NCBI RefSeq assembly: GCF_900167255.1
Contig: NZ_FUYB01000025.1
Coordinates: forward strand, 1 to 57,397
DNA from: Thiothrix eikelboomii
GTDB taxonomy: Bacteria; Pseudomonadota; Gammaproteobacteria; Thiotrichales; Thiotrichaceae
Direction: 5' to 3'
Length of the DNA stretch: 57,397 bases
In this document: piece by piece, positions 27,726-36,066 of the stretch
How positions within the stretch are numbered: the stretch's first letter is position 1
Layout of the letters: each line of letters begins with the position of its first letter
Notes under the pieces: generated by a model
Database searches by the model: none
Seen by the model: only the letters and a program-made list of their open reading frames with translations
Told to the model about the DNA's origin: nothing
Position numbers and translations under genes: made by a program

Positions 27726-27942
27726 GGAGTAGTCCTGTTAATTGCTGATGTAATGCGAGGTAATGTTGGTAATCATTTGACCATTCCACAAAGAGGGTCT
27801 CGTCCGGTATTAACCCCTTACGGTAACGGTCAATAAAGATTTCGGAATCCATCTGTTGCTGGTTTTCATAGAGGCTCAGGCGTTTACTGACAGCGACCAG
27901 TGCATCCAAAGGTGAAGTGTAAGTAATTCGTTGTTTGCGCAT
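27712..27942 (-). CDS. Small antitoxin-like protein
   Basis: A 76-residue acidic-to-neutral helical protein (PLDALVAVSKRLSLYENQ, then IPDETLFVEWSNDYQHYLAL). I do not recognise a named family with certainty, but its size, the overlapping downstream frame and the position among other toxin-antitoxin pieces suggest an antitoxin whose toxin has been truncated. Confidence 0.55.
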   Translation of the reverse strand: MRKQRITYTSPLDALVAVSKRLSLYENQQQMDSEIFIDRYRKGLIPDETLFVEWSNDYQHYLALHQQLTGLLRAAA

Positions 27943-27997
27943 AACGAAATTTCTGTGGGTGATATAGGGTAATTATAGCATGGAAATCGAGGTGCTC

Positions 27998-28120
27998 TCA
28001 CTTTCCTGTATACGGATCTATCCAGCCGTCTTCGCCGGGGGCAGGTAAATTCCGGCAGGTTTTTTGGTAGGGCAAAGCATCACCGATGAAACGTCGCCAT
28101 TCGGCGAGTCGGGAACTCAT
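27998..28120 (-). CDS. 40-residue hypothetical protein
   Basis: A short frame (MSSRLAEWRRFIGDALPYQK at its start, ending DGWIDPYTGK) whose ATG overlaps the stop of the decayed PIN gene (ATGA). There is no ribosome-binding site worth noting and no family I recognise. It may be a real small downstream gene of the toxin-antitoxin unit or chance. Confidence 0.3.
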   Translation of the reverse strand: MSSRLAEWRRFIGDALPYQKTCRNLPAPGEDGWIDPYTGK

Positions 28121-28327
28121 GTTTGCTGGAAGGTTTCAACCTGTTCAATCACTTCCCGCAACAAGGAGGCTCGAAGGTGCAGGCTGGAGTAGGTCGGAAT
28201 ACTTTTGAGAATAGCCAACACCTACGGCAAAGTTACTCAGCAAATCGAGGCAACCCAATTCGTCCAGATGGATAATCGGTCCAGCATCACAAATAACCAA
28301 TCGGATGACTGGATCAGTGCTTGTCAT
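28117..28327 (-). pseudogene. Decayed PIN-domain toxin (DUF3368-like)
   Basis: The first frame encodes VICDAGPIIHLDELGCLDLL, the N-terminal active-site strand and helix of PIN nucleases of the DUF3368 type, but it soon runs off the family. A second frame further on encodes VLAILKSIPTYSSLHLRASL and a C-terminal helix ending at 28117, typical of the end of such proteins. The middle of the domain is missing and the two ends are out of frame. The ATG overlaps the antitoxin end by 14 bases. Confidence 0.6.
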
Positions 28328-28511
28328 ACAAGCCCCATTGGGCATTTTCTCGGATGAATTTTTCGGCAAGCTCTTCCGAATGAGACTCCAGATAGCGGCG
28401 TAAAGCGTCAGCGAGTAGGTCATCAAGGTTGCCGACCCAGCCTGCTAGCACTAGTTGCTCTGCTTTTACCAGTAGGTTTTCGGGTAAGTTTGCTTGGATT
28501 GGTATGTCCAT
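28314..28511 (-). CDS. Antitoxin of PIN-type module
   Basis: A 65-residue protein (MDIPIQANLPENLLVKAEQL at the start, then LDDLLADALRRYLESH) that resembles ribbon-helix-helix or UPF0175-type antitoxins paired with DUF3368 PIN toxins. ATG 28511 has GGGAT upstream; the frame opens seven codons earlier. The gene is intact while its toxin partner is not. Confidence 0.6.
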   Translation of the reverse strand: MDIPIQANLPENLLVKAEQLVLAGWVGNLDDLLADALRRYLESHSEELAEKFIRENAQWGLYDKH

Positions 28512-28541
28512 TGGATTATCCCGGTGTTGCATAGAGGGATT

Positions 28542-31500
28542 CTATGCATGGAACGCTTTGCGCTCTTCTAGCCAGCGTATCAGTTGATCCATTTTAGTTT
28601 CTTTGGGGTCTGGAGCATCTAGGAGCGAGTGAAATTTTTCGGTATGTTCATCCCAAGTTATGTAATAACCATGCTTAGGGAAAATAGCCGGTTTAAGATC
28701 ATGGTGGGAGAATTTATTGTCATCGTTTAGTTCGAGATGCCAGAGAAATTTTAAGGCATCTGCGACTTCACTAGGCTTGAAAGTATGCAGTAAGCTAAGT
28801 ATAGGTTCTGGGTTGGCTGGATTCAACAATCTTAATTTGACTGTACCATCCCTAGAGCCACTAGCGATTTGTCTGCCATCAGGACTGAAAGCGACTGACC
28901 ATGCCCCGCTTGAAAAATGTTTAAAGTGCTGCCCAGTGTGGACATCCCATACTAAAATCATACTATCATTTGATGAGCCATTCCTTGCTATAGCAGCAAG
29001 ATATTGGTTATCAGGACTGAAAGCGATAGCGTCTAGCATGGTTGCTTGAGGCTTTTTTGTGTGAATATCGGTTATTTGCGCTTTTAAGGTTTGAATAACT
29101 TGACCAGTTTGCGCATCCCATAGCTCTATTAGGTTGTGAGATGAGGATGAAATAGCGAGTTTTGTACTGTCAGGGCTAAACATCATGGAAATGACTGTGC
29201 TTGAGCGAGGTGATCCTGTAGTGAGTGGTCGCGTAGTTGGTAATATAGGAGTATTTGGATAATCTCGTGAGTAGCTCAGTAATTCCCCTGTTTTTGCATC
29301 CCATAGCTGCACCGTCTTGTCTTCTGATGCGCTGGCTAGTTGTTTACCATTCGGACTGAAAATAACACCCGTTACTAGGTTGGCATGGCCTTGTAATGTT
29401 CTGAGTAATTGGCCTGTTTTTGTGCTCCATAACTGCACAGTGGTGTCATCCGATGCACTGGCAAGCTTTTGGCTGTCAGGGCTAAAAGCGATAGCGTTCA
29501 CTCTGTTTGAGTGGCCTATGAGTACCTTGAGAGCTTCTCCGGTTTGTGTGTTCCATAGCCGCACAGTCTTATCTTCTGATGCGCTGGCTAATTGTTTGCC
29601 ATCTGGACTGAAAGCAAGACAAGTTAATGTAGCGGTGTGGCCGTGTAGGCTGTTAAGTAACTCCCCTGTTTGTGTGTCCCATAACCGTACCGCAGTATCT
29701 TCTTCTATTGGCTCTAAGCCCAAAGAATCACGGTGCGAAAATTTCTTAACAGAAGCGCTGGCAATTTTTCTGCTATCGGGGCTGTAGCTAATGAAGCGAA
29801 CGGGGTTTACATGGCCTTGTAGAGTCTGTAAAGCATCACCTGTTTGTGCGTCCCATAGTCTTATCGTCGTGTCATCGGATGCGCTAGCAAGTTGCTGGTT
29901 GTCAGGGCTAAAAGCGACACAGGTCACGGCTTTTGTATGGCCTTGCAGGGTGTTGAAGGGGCGACCTATTTGCGTATTCCATTGCTGTCCTGTGTCGTCA
30001 TTGGTGAGTGCACTTGCATGGTCTGGTAAAGGGTGGCAGGGCTGCCCCGTTTGTACATTCCACAAGCGTATGGTGTTGTCGCTATTGGATTTTGAGCGCA
30101 AGGGAGCGATTGTTCCTGATGCACTAACTAGGTTGATACTATCATGGCTGAAAGCAAGGGAGTTTACAGCACTGGTATGGCCTATGAGCGTATTGAGAGG
30201 CTGTCCGGTTTTTGCATCCCAAATCCGTATAGTGTTATCAGGTTTTTCAGTGGAAAAAAAGTTTAAGAGTTTGGCATCTCCTGATGCGCTCGCAATTTTT
30301 GTCTGATCAGGGCTGAAGGCAATGGCGTTCACTCTGCTGGCGTGTCCTTGCAGAATCTTGAGATGGTTACCCGTTTCTGTATCCCAGCATCGTACTGTAG
30401 TGTCTGTGGATGCACTGGCCAGTTGTTTACCATCTGAACTAAACGCTAAGCAAGTGACTTCACCGACATGGCCTGTAAATTCACGTATGGCAGTAGGGGG
30501 GTGTTGGGTTCGCATATCCCAGAGCTGAATAAGGGTTTTGTCTGGTATATACGGATACTCTGCATCCGAGAAGTCGTGGTAGCCTTGTTTCAAGAAAGCA
30601 CTGGCTAATTGTTTGCCATCAAGACTGAACGCTGCACAAGTCACTTCAGCGCAGTGCCCGCACAAGATGTCAAGAGCTTGTCCGGTTGTTGTATCCCATT
30701 GCCGCACGGTGGTATCCGTTGAGGCACTAAAGAGTTGTTTGCCATTGCGGCTGAAAGCCAAGGCGGTCACATCGCCAGCATGCCCCTTTAGTGTATGCAG
30801 GAGCTTTCCCGTTTTGGTATCCCACAACCACACACTGTAGTTTTTATCAGAAAGATATACTTCACCTGAACCTGCCCTCTGACCTGAAGCGCTAGCAATT
30901 TGTTTACCATCTCGACTGAAGCTAACAACAGTTAGCCATGCTGAATGGCCTTGTAGGATGTGGTGGAGTTGTCCTGTTTGTCTATTCCATAAGTGGATAG
31001 TCCCCGCCGAGATACTGGCGATGTATTGACCATCAGGATCATGGCTACAGGCTACAGCGGTAACGCGAGCGCCTAAATTTAATGCAGGTATTTGTTCGTG
31101 TTTAGGCAATAACCAATGTGCATTAATTTGTGCTAGACCCTCTAGGATGTGTGGGGCAATCGCTGTTTTGCCGTCTGGAATGGGATTCCGTTGAGCTTCT
31201 AAGGCATACAGGATAACGCAACGTAAGTCATGGATATGATGCTGCCAGTTTGTTTGTTTATCTTTTCTCAAACCCTCTATTTTGGTCAATAAACTTTGGG
31301 CATGTGCCGCTAGGGCTTGTGCTGATTTATAGTTTTTCTTAAGTTCAGCGGCTGTACGATCCGCTTTCTTGAGCTGTGTTAGGGTAAATGGAGTCTTTCC
31401 AGTGCTAATCAATATCTGTTGCGGCAAGTTCTTGCTTTCCGCTTTAATGAATTGCTCAAATTCCGACACACTGATTTCTGGTTTATATTGATTTGGTGTC

Positions 31501-32039
31501 AGTGCTTTACAGAGTATGTCAGTCATCAAGCTTTTTCCGTCTCTAGCACGAGCTACCTCATCTTCCGTTGAGGCTGAAACAATACAAAATCCTTTTCCCC
31601 CAGACCTCTTGAGGCCTATTATTTTGCCACCGTAACAACAATCCAACCAAATACAGATATTTTTGACAGTACTCTTTTCCGCCAATTCGATGAGAGACGA
31701 TAAAGGAACGGCTAACCTTTCATCGGTAGCGCACAAATATGAATCACCGCGGTGAGCCTCACCATGCCCAGAAAAATAGAAGACTACTAGATCCACCTCG
31801 GCACTTTCTTGCGGATTCATTATTTTGTGTAACTCATTCCATAAAGCAGCTCCTTTCACCTTACCAGAAGAGCCTACCTTATTAGTTCCCAACGGCAAGG
31901 GATGCAGCATGTCAAAACCGCCATATGTCGACAGCACATCGTAAACCCGTTGGGCATCAGTAGTAGGTGCTTTAAGGTCAATGTTACTTTGGAACTCATA
32001 CTTATCAATACCAACAATCAGAGCGATACGACGCGACAT
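28542..32039 (-). CDS. Caspase-like protease with WD40 repeat propeller domains
   Basis: A 1165-residue protein (from ATG 32039; the frame also opens at 32072). Residues 1-230 are a C14 caspase/metacaspase domain beginning RRIALIVGIDKYE, with catalytic His92 in FYFSGHGE and Cys in WLDCCYGG (Cys135). A helical linker (about 235-335) follows, then about 15 clear WD40 blades with the pattern H...V..LAFSPDGKQLASAS...T.RLWD plus one blade that has lost about 16 residues. A 75-residue acidic/basic tail ends the protein. No membrane segment. Divergent from the TRYPCO1-like gene. Probably an effector that senses a ligand through its propellers and cleaves targets, as proposed for bacterial conflict caspases. 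Confidence 0.88.
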   Translation of the reverse strand: MSRRIALIVGIDKYEFQSNIDLKAPTTDAQRVYDVLSTYGGFDMLHPLPLGTNKVGSSGKVKGAALWNELHKIMNPQESAEVDLVVFYFSGHGEAHRGDSYLCATDERLAVPLSSLIELAEKSTVKNICIWLDCCYGGKIIGLKRSGGKGFCIVSASTEDEVARARDGKSLMTDILCKALTPNQYKPEISVSEFEQFIKAESKNLPQQILISTGKTPFTLTQLKKADRTAAELKKNYKSAQALAAHAQSLLTKIEGLRKDKQTNWQHHIHDLRCVILYALEAQRNPIPDGKTAIAPHILEGLAQINAHWLLPKHEQIPALNLGARVTAVACSHDPDGQYIASISAGTIHLWNRQTGQLHHILQGHSAWLTVVSFSRDGKQIASASGQRAGSGEVYLSDKNYSVWLWDTKTGKLLHTLKGHAGDVTALAFSRNGKQLFSASTDTTVRQWDTTTGQALDILCGHCAEVTCAAFSLDGKQLASAFLKQGYHDFSDAEYPYIPDKTLIQLWDMRTQHPPTAIREFTGHVGEVTCLAFSSDGKQLASASTDTTVRCWDTETGNHLKILQGHASRVNAIAFSPDQTKIASASGDAKLLNFFSTEKPDNTIRIWDAKTGQPLNTLIGHTSAVNSLAFSHDSINLVSASGTIAPLRSKSNSDNTIRLWNVQTGQPCHPLPDHASALTNDDTGQQWNTQIGRPFNTLQGHTKAVTCVAFSPDNQQLASASDDTTIRLWDAQTGDALQTLQGHVNPVRFISYSPDSRKIASASVKKFSHRDSLGLEPIEEDTAVRLWDTQTGELLNSLHGHTATLTCLAFSPDGKQLASASEDKTVRLWNTQTGEALKVLIGHSNRVNAIAFSPDSQKLASASDDTTVQLWSTKTGQLLRTLQGHANLVTGVIFSPNGKQLASASEDKTVQLWDAKTGELLSYSRDYPNTPILPTTRPLTTGSPRSSTVISMMFSPDSTKLAISSSSHNLIELWDAQTGQVIQTLKAQITDIHTKKPQATMLDAIAFSPDNQYLAAIARNGSSNDSMILVWDVHTGQHFKHFSSGAWSVAFSPDGRQIASGSRDGTVKLRLLNPANPEPILSLLHTFKPSEVADALKFLWHLELNDDNKFSHHDLKPAIFPKHGYYITWDEHTEKFHSLLDAPDPKETKMDQLIRWLEERKAFHA

Positions 32040-32111
32040 AAAAGCTTTTTCTGTGATAGCGAATAGGCTCATGATAGTATGAAAATTCTACAATCACCAA
32101 AGGAATGAGCA

Positions 32112-32471
32112 ATGACAACCGTTAAGGCAGTAGAGCTAGAAAAAGGCCAATGGGTTTATATGCAGGTCGATGAAACTGTGATTTTCCCAGACATCCCTGC
32201 TGAAACACATAGGGATAATGATTATGAGGAGAAAGGTTTAACAGAGTATGCTCAAAAAGCGATGGATAGTATCGGTGACCTGATCCATGCAATGTCAGAA
32301 ACTACGGTCAAAGCACTAAAAAAGTCTGCCTTCGGTCAGGTCGAAAAGGTAACGCTAGAGTTTGGTATCAAATTGGGTGGGGAGGCACACATTCCCTTCA
32401 TCACCAGCGGCGAAGCCGAAGGCTCAGTGAATATCACGGTGGAGTTTTCCCCGAAAAAAACTGATGAGTGA
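32112..32471 (+). CDS. TRYPCO1-like (CU044_2847-type) conflict-system component
   Basis: A 119-residue protein with an all-beta N-terminal strand set (KAVELEKGQWVYMQVDE), a central helix (AQKAMDSIGDLIHAM, SETTVKALKKS) and the closing strands KVTLEFGIKLGGEAHI and GSVNITVEFS. This pattern, especially EFGIKLGGEA, is that of trypsin-co-occurring domain 1, found next to caspase or trypsin effectors in bacterial conflict systems. AAAGGA precedes the ATG. Only 72 bases separate it from the caspase start, so both share a control region. Its molecular role is unknown. Confidence 0.75.
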   Translation: MTTVKAVELEKGQWVYMQVDETVIFPDIPAETHRDNDYEEKGLTEYAQKAMDSIGDLIHAMSETTVKALKKSAFGQVEKVTLEFGIKLGGEAHIPFITSGEAEGSVNITVEFSPKKTDE

Positions 32472-32495
32472 GACTCTAAATCGCCAACACCCATA

Positions 32496-32519
32496 GATAA
32501 GGCTCTAAATGGCCTTATC
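32496..32519. terminator. Hairpin between convergent TRYPCO1-like and Rpn-like genes
   Basis: GATAAGGC and GCCTTATC form an 8-bp stem around TCTAAATG in a 67-base convergent gap. There is no T-run, so termination strength is uncertain. Confidence 0.4.
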
Positions 32520-32538
32520 AAGTGCAATCGTTACACTA

Positions 32539-33384
32539 TTAGTGTCGTTTCTCCTGATGCAAACTTTCTACTTGCTCAAGGCTTAGACCCGTTAAGTCGG
32601 CAATATCACTAATCTTGAAGCCCCCTTTCAACAGCATTTTTTTTGCGGTTTCCCTTGCCTTGAATTGAGCACCTTGCTCTAGTCCTTGCTCTAATCCTTG
32701 CTCTAGTCCAGCTTGTAAACCCCAGCGGTAGGTAGAAAAACGTGTGACATCAACTTGAGTTAGCATCGCTTTTGCCTCATCTAAATAAGTTTGTAAATCA
32801 CGATTATCGGCCAAGGTTTCCAGCATTTCGTAATAGTTGCGGAAACGAGCTTCATTATCGCCAGTCAGTTCTTTTAGGCGTTTAACAATGTAATTGACCA
32901 CTTCTTGGGTAGGGCGTTCCTTGAAGTCACAAAGAATGGCCAATACCAAGGCTTCAGGTGTGTCTTGGGCTAATAATAAGCTGCAATCGACGGTGTGTAT
33001 ATCCAGTACACGAAAGTGGTAAGCAAAATCAGGAAGCTGCAACATGCTAGGCATGGTGAGGCGTGCCTTGCCGATGTAGACCAAATATTGATATACCGGT
33101 TCATCGGTATGCAGCAGTAGGATGTCACTCAGGTAGCGTAACATGCGGATGGGCATGGTAGTATCGTTGGCGTTTTGAATTTCGATATGTAGGATAAACT
33201 GTTCGCCAGAGGCTCGTTTGCGCATGCGTGCCACCATGTCGGCACGGCGCACTTCAACACGTTGTTGTTCAGTTTGTAGTAGCTCTACCGAGTCATGCTC
33301 AACATCCAGATGTAACAGGATATTGGCAATATCGGCAGCAAGATGTTGCAGCACGTCTTTGCTGATAATGTCTTTTTCGGCCAT
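32539..33384 (-). CDS. Rpn-type PD-(D/E)XK nuclease-family protein
   Basis: A 281-residue protein of the recombination-promoting nuclease/transposase-like group. The nuclease-fold core runs from about 40 to 130 with Asp49 and the E-x-Q motif HIEIQ (66-70), matching PD-(D/E)XK variants. Near residues 225-241 is a GLEQ tandem repeat, followed by a C-terminal HTH-like element (ISDIADLTGLSLEQVESL), both common in this family. Members are abundant in filamentous cyanobacteria and Thiothrix-like bacteria. Its link to the caspase pair is positional only. Confidence 0.8.
   Translation of the reverse strand: MAEKDIISKDVLQHLAADIANILLHLDVEHDSVELLQTEQQRVEVRRADMVARMRKRASGEQFILHIEIQNANDTTMPIRMLRYLSDILLLHTDEPVYQYLVYIGKARLTMPSMLQLPDFAYHFRVLDIHTVDCSLLLAQDTPEALVLAILCDFKERPTQEVVNYIVKRLKELTGDNEARFRNYYEMLETLADNRDLQTYLDEAKAMLTQVDVTRFSTYRWGLQAGLEQGLEQGLEQGAQFKARETAKKMLLKGGFKISDIADLTGLSLEQVESLHQEKRH
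32672..32707 (-). repeat. Three 12-bp tandem units encoding GLEQ
   Basis: CCTTGCTCTAGT, CCTTGCTCTAAT, CCTTGCTCTAGT on the plus strand, translated on the minus strand as repeated G-L-E-Q. In-frame units of 12 bases allow copy-number change without frameshift. Confidence 0.85.
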
Positions 33385-33491
33385 GATTTTCGTGTGTTTA
33401 GATGAAAGCTTAGTATAGCGTAGCGCTTGAAAACCATCGAGTTTGCCTTACTTTCAGTTAAAATAGTCTATGCTCAAAGGAGGGTGGTTTT

Positions 33492-33506
33492 AACACTTAA
33501 AGTGTT
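33492..33506. promoter_or_regulatory. Palindrome AACACTT-A-AAGTGTT upstream of TIR gene
   Basis: An inverted repeat with 7-bp arms about 65 bases before the TIR start, in a 187-base gap that is otherwise featureless. It may be an operator or a weak hairpin in the leader. Confidence 0.4.
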
Positions 33507-33571
33507 TAAACGGCCTAGGCTATTGGCGAGTGAATAGCTGTTGAGCGTTAACAGCGACAAGAAGGCTTAAG

Positions 33572-34450
33572 ATGATGCCCCGCATTTTTATTTCCTATCG
33601 ACGTGACGATTCTGGTTATATTGCAGGTATGCTCGCTGAGCGTTTAGAGGACATGTTTGGCTCTGATTCGGTGTTTATTGATGTCGATGCCATTCCCTTG
33701 GGGGTTGATTTCCGCGAATATTTGAATCAAGCCGTCGCGAAGTCGGATCTAATGCTAGCACTGATGGGTAATGATTGGTTAAATGTAAAAAATACGCAGG
33801 GGTTGCGCCGTTTAGATGATCCTGCGGATTTTGTGCGGATTGAAATTGAAGCCGCGTTGAAGCAACAAATTCCGGTTATTCCCGTGCTACTCGAGCAGGC
33901 GCGTATGCCATTGGAAGCTGAGTTGCCATCGAGTTTGCAGCCCTTAGCCTTTCGGAATGCCACTGAAATACGTTCAGGGCGGGATTTAAATTATCATATT
34001 GAGCAATTAATTAGAGGGCTTAAAACTCACTATAGTCGCCCTCTCAATAAGCCGAGTTCGCCGAGTTCGGAGATCCAAGCGCCCAGCGTAGCCACGGCAA
34101 AACCCTCCGTTTATCCAGAACATCCAACTGAAGGATTAGCAGCTCCATCAACGACAGGCCAAGAACCGCCATCGGTTAATCTGGCTAAGTGGTTATTAAG
34201 ATTTGTAGGTGCTGCAGTGAGTTTGGCTTTAATCATCTGGGGTTTGAATGCTCTACTCGGTTCTAATTCTGACGAAGCTCAGTATCCGCCAGCGGGTTTA
34301 TCGACCTATGATTCACCGGTACTGATTTCGCCAACTCCAGCAACTATTGAGCGCATAGACCCTGCCACTAACCAGCCCAGTGAACCACTATCAACCGACA
34401 ATCAAACTAAGCGTTATCCGGCTGATACTAAAGTGAGGTCGGCTGACTAG
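33572..34450 (+). CDS. TIR-domain protein with single membrane segment
   Basis: A 292-residue protein. Residues 3-150 form a TIR domain (RIFISYRRDDSGYIAGMLAE, FIDVDAIPLGVDFREYL, DWLN, and the Glu-containing FVRIEIEAAL at 87-96, the likely NADase Glu). A Pro/Ser-rich linker (155-203) leads to one transmembrane helix at about 207-230, then a 60-residue Thr/Pro-rich tail expected outside the membrane. GAAGG precedes ATG 33572. It could signal by NAD hydrolysis or scaffold. It overlaps the end of the convergent GMC gene by four bases. Confidence 0.85.
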   Translation: MMPRIFISYRRDDSGYIAGMLAERLEDMFGSDSVFIDVDAIPLGVDFREYLNQAVAKSDLMLALMGNDWLNVKNTQGLRRLDDPADFVRIEIEAALKQQIPVIPVLLEQARMPLEAELPSSLQPLAFRNATEIRSGRDLNYHIEQLIRGLKTHYSRPLNKPSSPSSEIQAPSVATAKPSVYPEHPTEGLAAPSTTGQEPPSVNLAKWLLRFVGAAVSLALIIWGLNALLGSNSDEAQYPPAGLSTYDSPVLISPTPATIERIDPATNQPSEPLSTDNQTKRYPADTKVRSAD

Positions 34451-36066
34451 TTCAAGATCAAATTCGCTGCTCGTTCTGCCACCATCATCACGGCGGCATT
34501 GGTATTGCCTGAAGTCACATTGGGGAAAATGGAGGCATCTACTACCCGTAAGCCGTGCACACCATGCACTCGCAACTGACTATCTACGACGGAATCGGCT
34601 GCTGTTTTGCCCATCGCACAACTGCCACAGAGATGATAAATCGAGCCAGCGTTGGCGCGGAAAAATGCCAGCATTTCTGTATCGCTTTGTACCTGTGTAC
34701 CCGGAATTGTTTCTGCGGTAATCACGGCTTGCAAGGCAGCACTCTGTACCAACTTGCGCATTAAGCGGCTGCCCGCTATGACTTCTTGCTGATCTTGAGT
34801 AGTGCTGAGGTAGTTCGGATCAATCGCTGGTTGTGCATGTAAATCTGTACTTGTGGCATGCACATTCCCACGACTAGTCGGGCGACAGGTGGCGAAAGCG
34901 AGTAGCACACCGGGATAGGGATCAGTCTTAATAGCGACCTTGCCATCTTTGGGAATGGTGTAAGACAGTGGATTAAAATAAAGCTGCATATTGGGCGCGG
35001 AAAGTTTCGGGTCGCTTTTAAAAAAACCACCAGTTTGATTCACGCTTAAGGCTAAAGGGCCAGAGCGGGTGAGTAGATATTGCAAACCCATTCGAGCTTG
35101 CCCAATGAGTGAATTGAAGCTTTCGTTCAGGGTTGGAACTTTAGTCTTGTAGTAGTAACTTGCGCATAAATGATCCTGTAAGCGCTCGCCAACTTGGGGC
35201 AGATGTTGAATGACGGGAAGGCCTAGACTCTGTAAGCGTTCACCCTGCCCAATACCCGAAAGCTCTAGCAGCTTTGGGCTGTCGATTGCACCTGCACTCA
35301 GAATGATTTCACGTTTGGCAGAATAAAGTGCAGGTTGGTGTTGATGTAGGCGGACAGCACAAGCACGTTTATGGGCATCGAACAGAATCTGCTCAACCCG
35401 TAGGCCTGTTTTTACGGTTAAGTTTTTTCGATTCAAAGCAGGCTGTAAATAAGCCCGTGAGCTAGAATCACGAATGCCATTTTCGATATTGACATCGTAT
35501 ACCCCGAAGCCTTCCAGTTGTGCGCCGTTGAAATCAGTGTTTTCAGGATAGTCTAGTTCTCGACAGGCCGCTAAGAAGTGCTCACAAACTGGATGCATGC
35601 CAGAACGTAAAGAGCTGATATGGATTTTGCCCTCGTGTCCATGCCAGTTTGAATCGGGATTCCAATGGTTTTCTAGCTTTTTGAAATAAGGTAAAACCGA
35701 GTCATACGACCAGCTAGTATCACCCGTCGCAGCCGCCCAATCATCAAAATCGCGTGCCGCTCCCCGCACATAAATCATCGCATTGATCGCACCTGAGCCA
35801 CCGCGCACCTTGCCACGAGGTACATAGAGCTTGCGGTTTTCTAGCTGAGCTTGGGGCGTGGTATAATACATCCAGTTATAGCGCGGATTGTAATAGAGCT
35901 TGCCATAGCCCATCGGTAGCTTGAACCACGGATGATTATCTTTACCGCCCGCTTCTAGCAGCAGCACGCTAAACTCACCCGAGGCACTTAAGCGTTCCGC
36001 TAAGATACAGCCCGCTGAACCCGCGCCGATAATAATATAATCGTATTCAACCTTTGGCGGGTGCAT
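34447..36066 (-). CDS. GMC-family choline dehydrogenase-like oxidoreductase
   Basis: A 539-residue FAD enzyme: Rossmann motif YIIIGAGSAGCILAERLS near residues 10-27, GMC signature 1 (VRGGSGAINAMIYVRG), signature 2 (GAIDSPKLLELSGIG), and the C-terminal active-site region HLCGSCAMG followed by VVDASIFPNVTSGNTNA. These features place it with alcohol/choline dehydrogenases; the true substrate is unknown. Its start overlaps the enolase-family gene by 20 bases, so aldehyde dehydrogenase, dehydratase and GMC enzyme form one operon. Confidence 0.9.
   Translation of the reverse strand: MHPPKVEYDYIIIGAGSAGCILAERLSASGEFSVLLLEAGGKDNHPWFKLPMGYGKLYYNPRYNWMYYTTPQAQLENRKLYVPRGKVRGGSGAINAMIYVRGAARDFDDWAAATGDTSWSYDSVLPYFKKLENHWNPDSNWHGHEGKIHISSLRSGMHPVCEHFLAACRELDYPENTDFNGAQLEGFGVYDVNIENGIRDSSSRAYLQPALNRKNLTVKTGLRVEQILFDAHKRACAVRLHQHQPALYSAKREIILSAGAIDSPKLLELSGIGQGERLQSLGLPVIQHLPQVGERLQDHLCASYYYKTKVPTLNESFNSLIGQARMGLQYLLTRSGPLALSVNQTGGFFKSDPKLSAPNMQLYFNPLSYTIPKDGKVAIKTDPYPGVLLAFATCRPTSRGNVHATSTDLHAQPAIDPNYLSTTQDQQEVIAGSRLMRKLVQSAALQAVITAETIPGTQVQSDTEMLAFFRANAGSIYHLCGSCAMGKTAADSVVDSQLRVHGVHGLRVVDASIFPNVTSGNTNAAVMMVAERAANLILN

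Noticed and set aside
29317..30840. Long plus-strand open frames antisense to the WD40 region (for example 29317-29787, 29791-30306)
   Set aside because: They arise from the repeated WD40 codons on the other strand, have Cys/Pro/Trp-rich repeats of the same period, lack ribosome-binding sites and start at arbitrary positions.
32672..32707. CRISPR array or VNTR
   Set aside because: Units are only 12 bases, without spacers, and code for GLEQ within the Rpn-type gene. No CRISPR-like repeat was seen elsewhere in the window.
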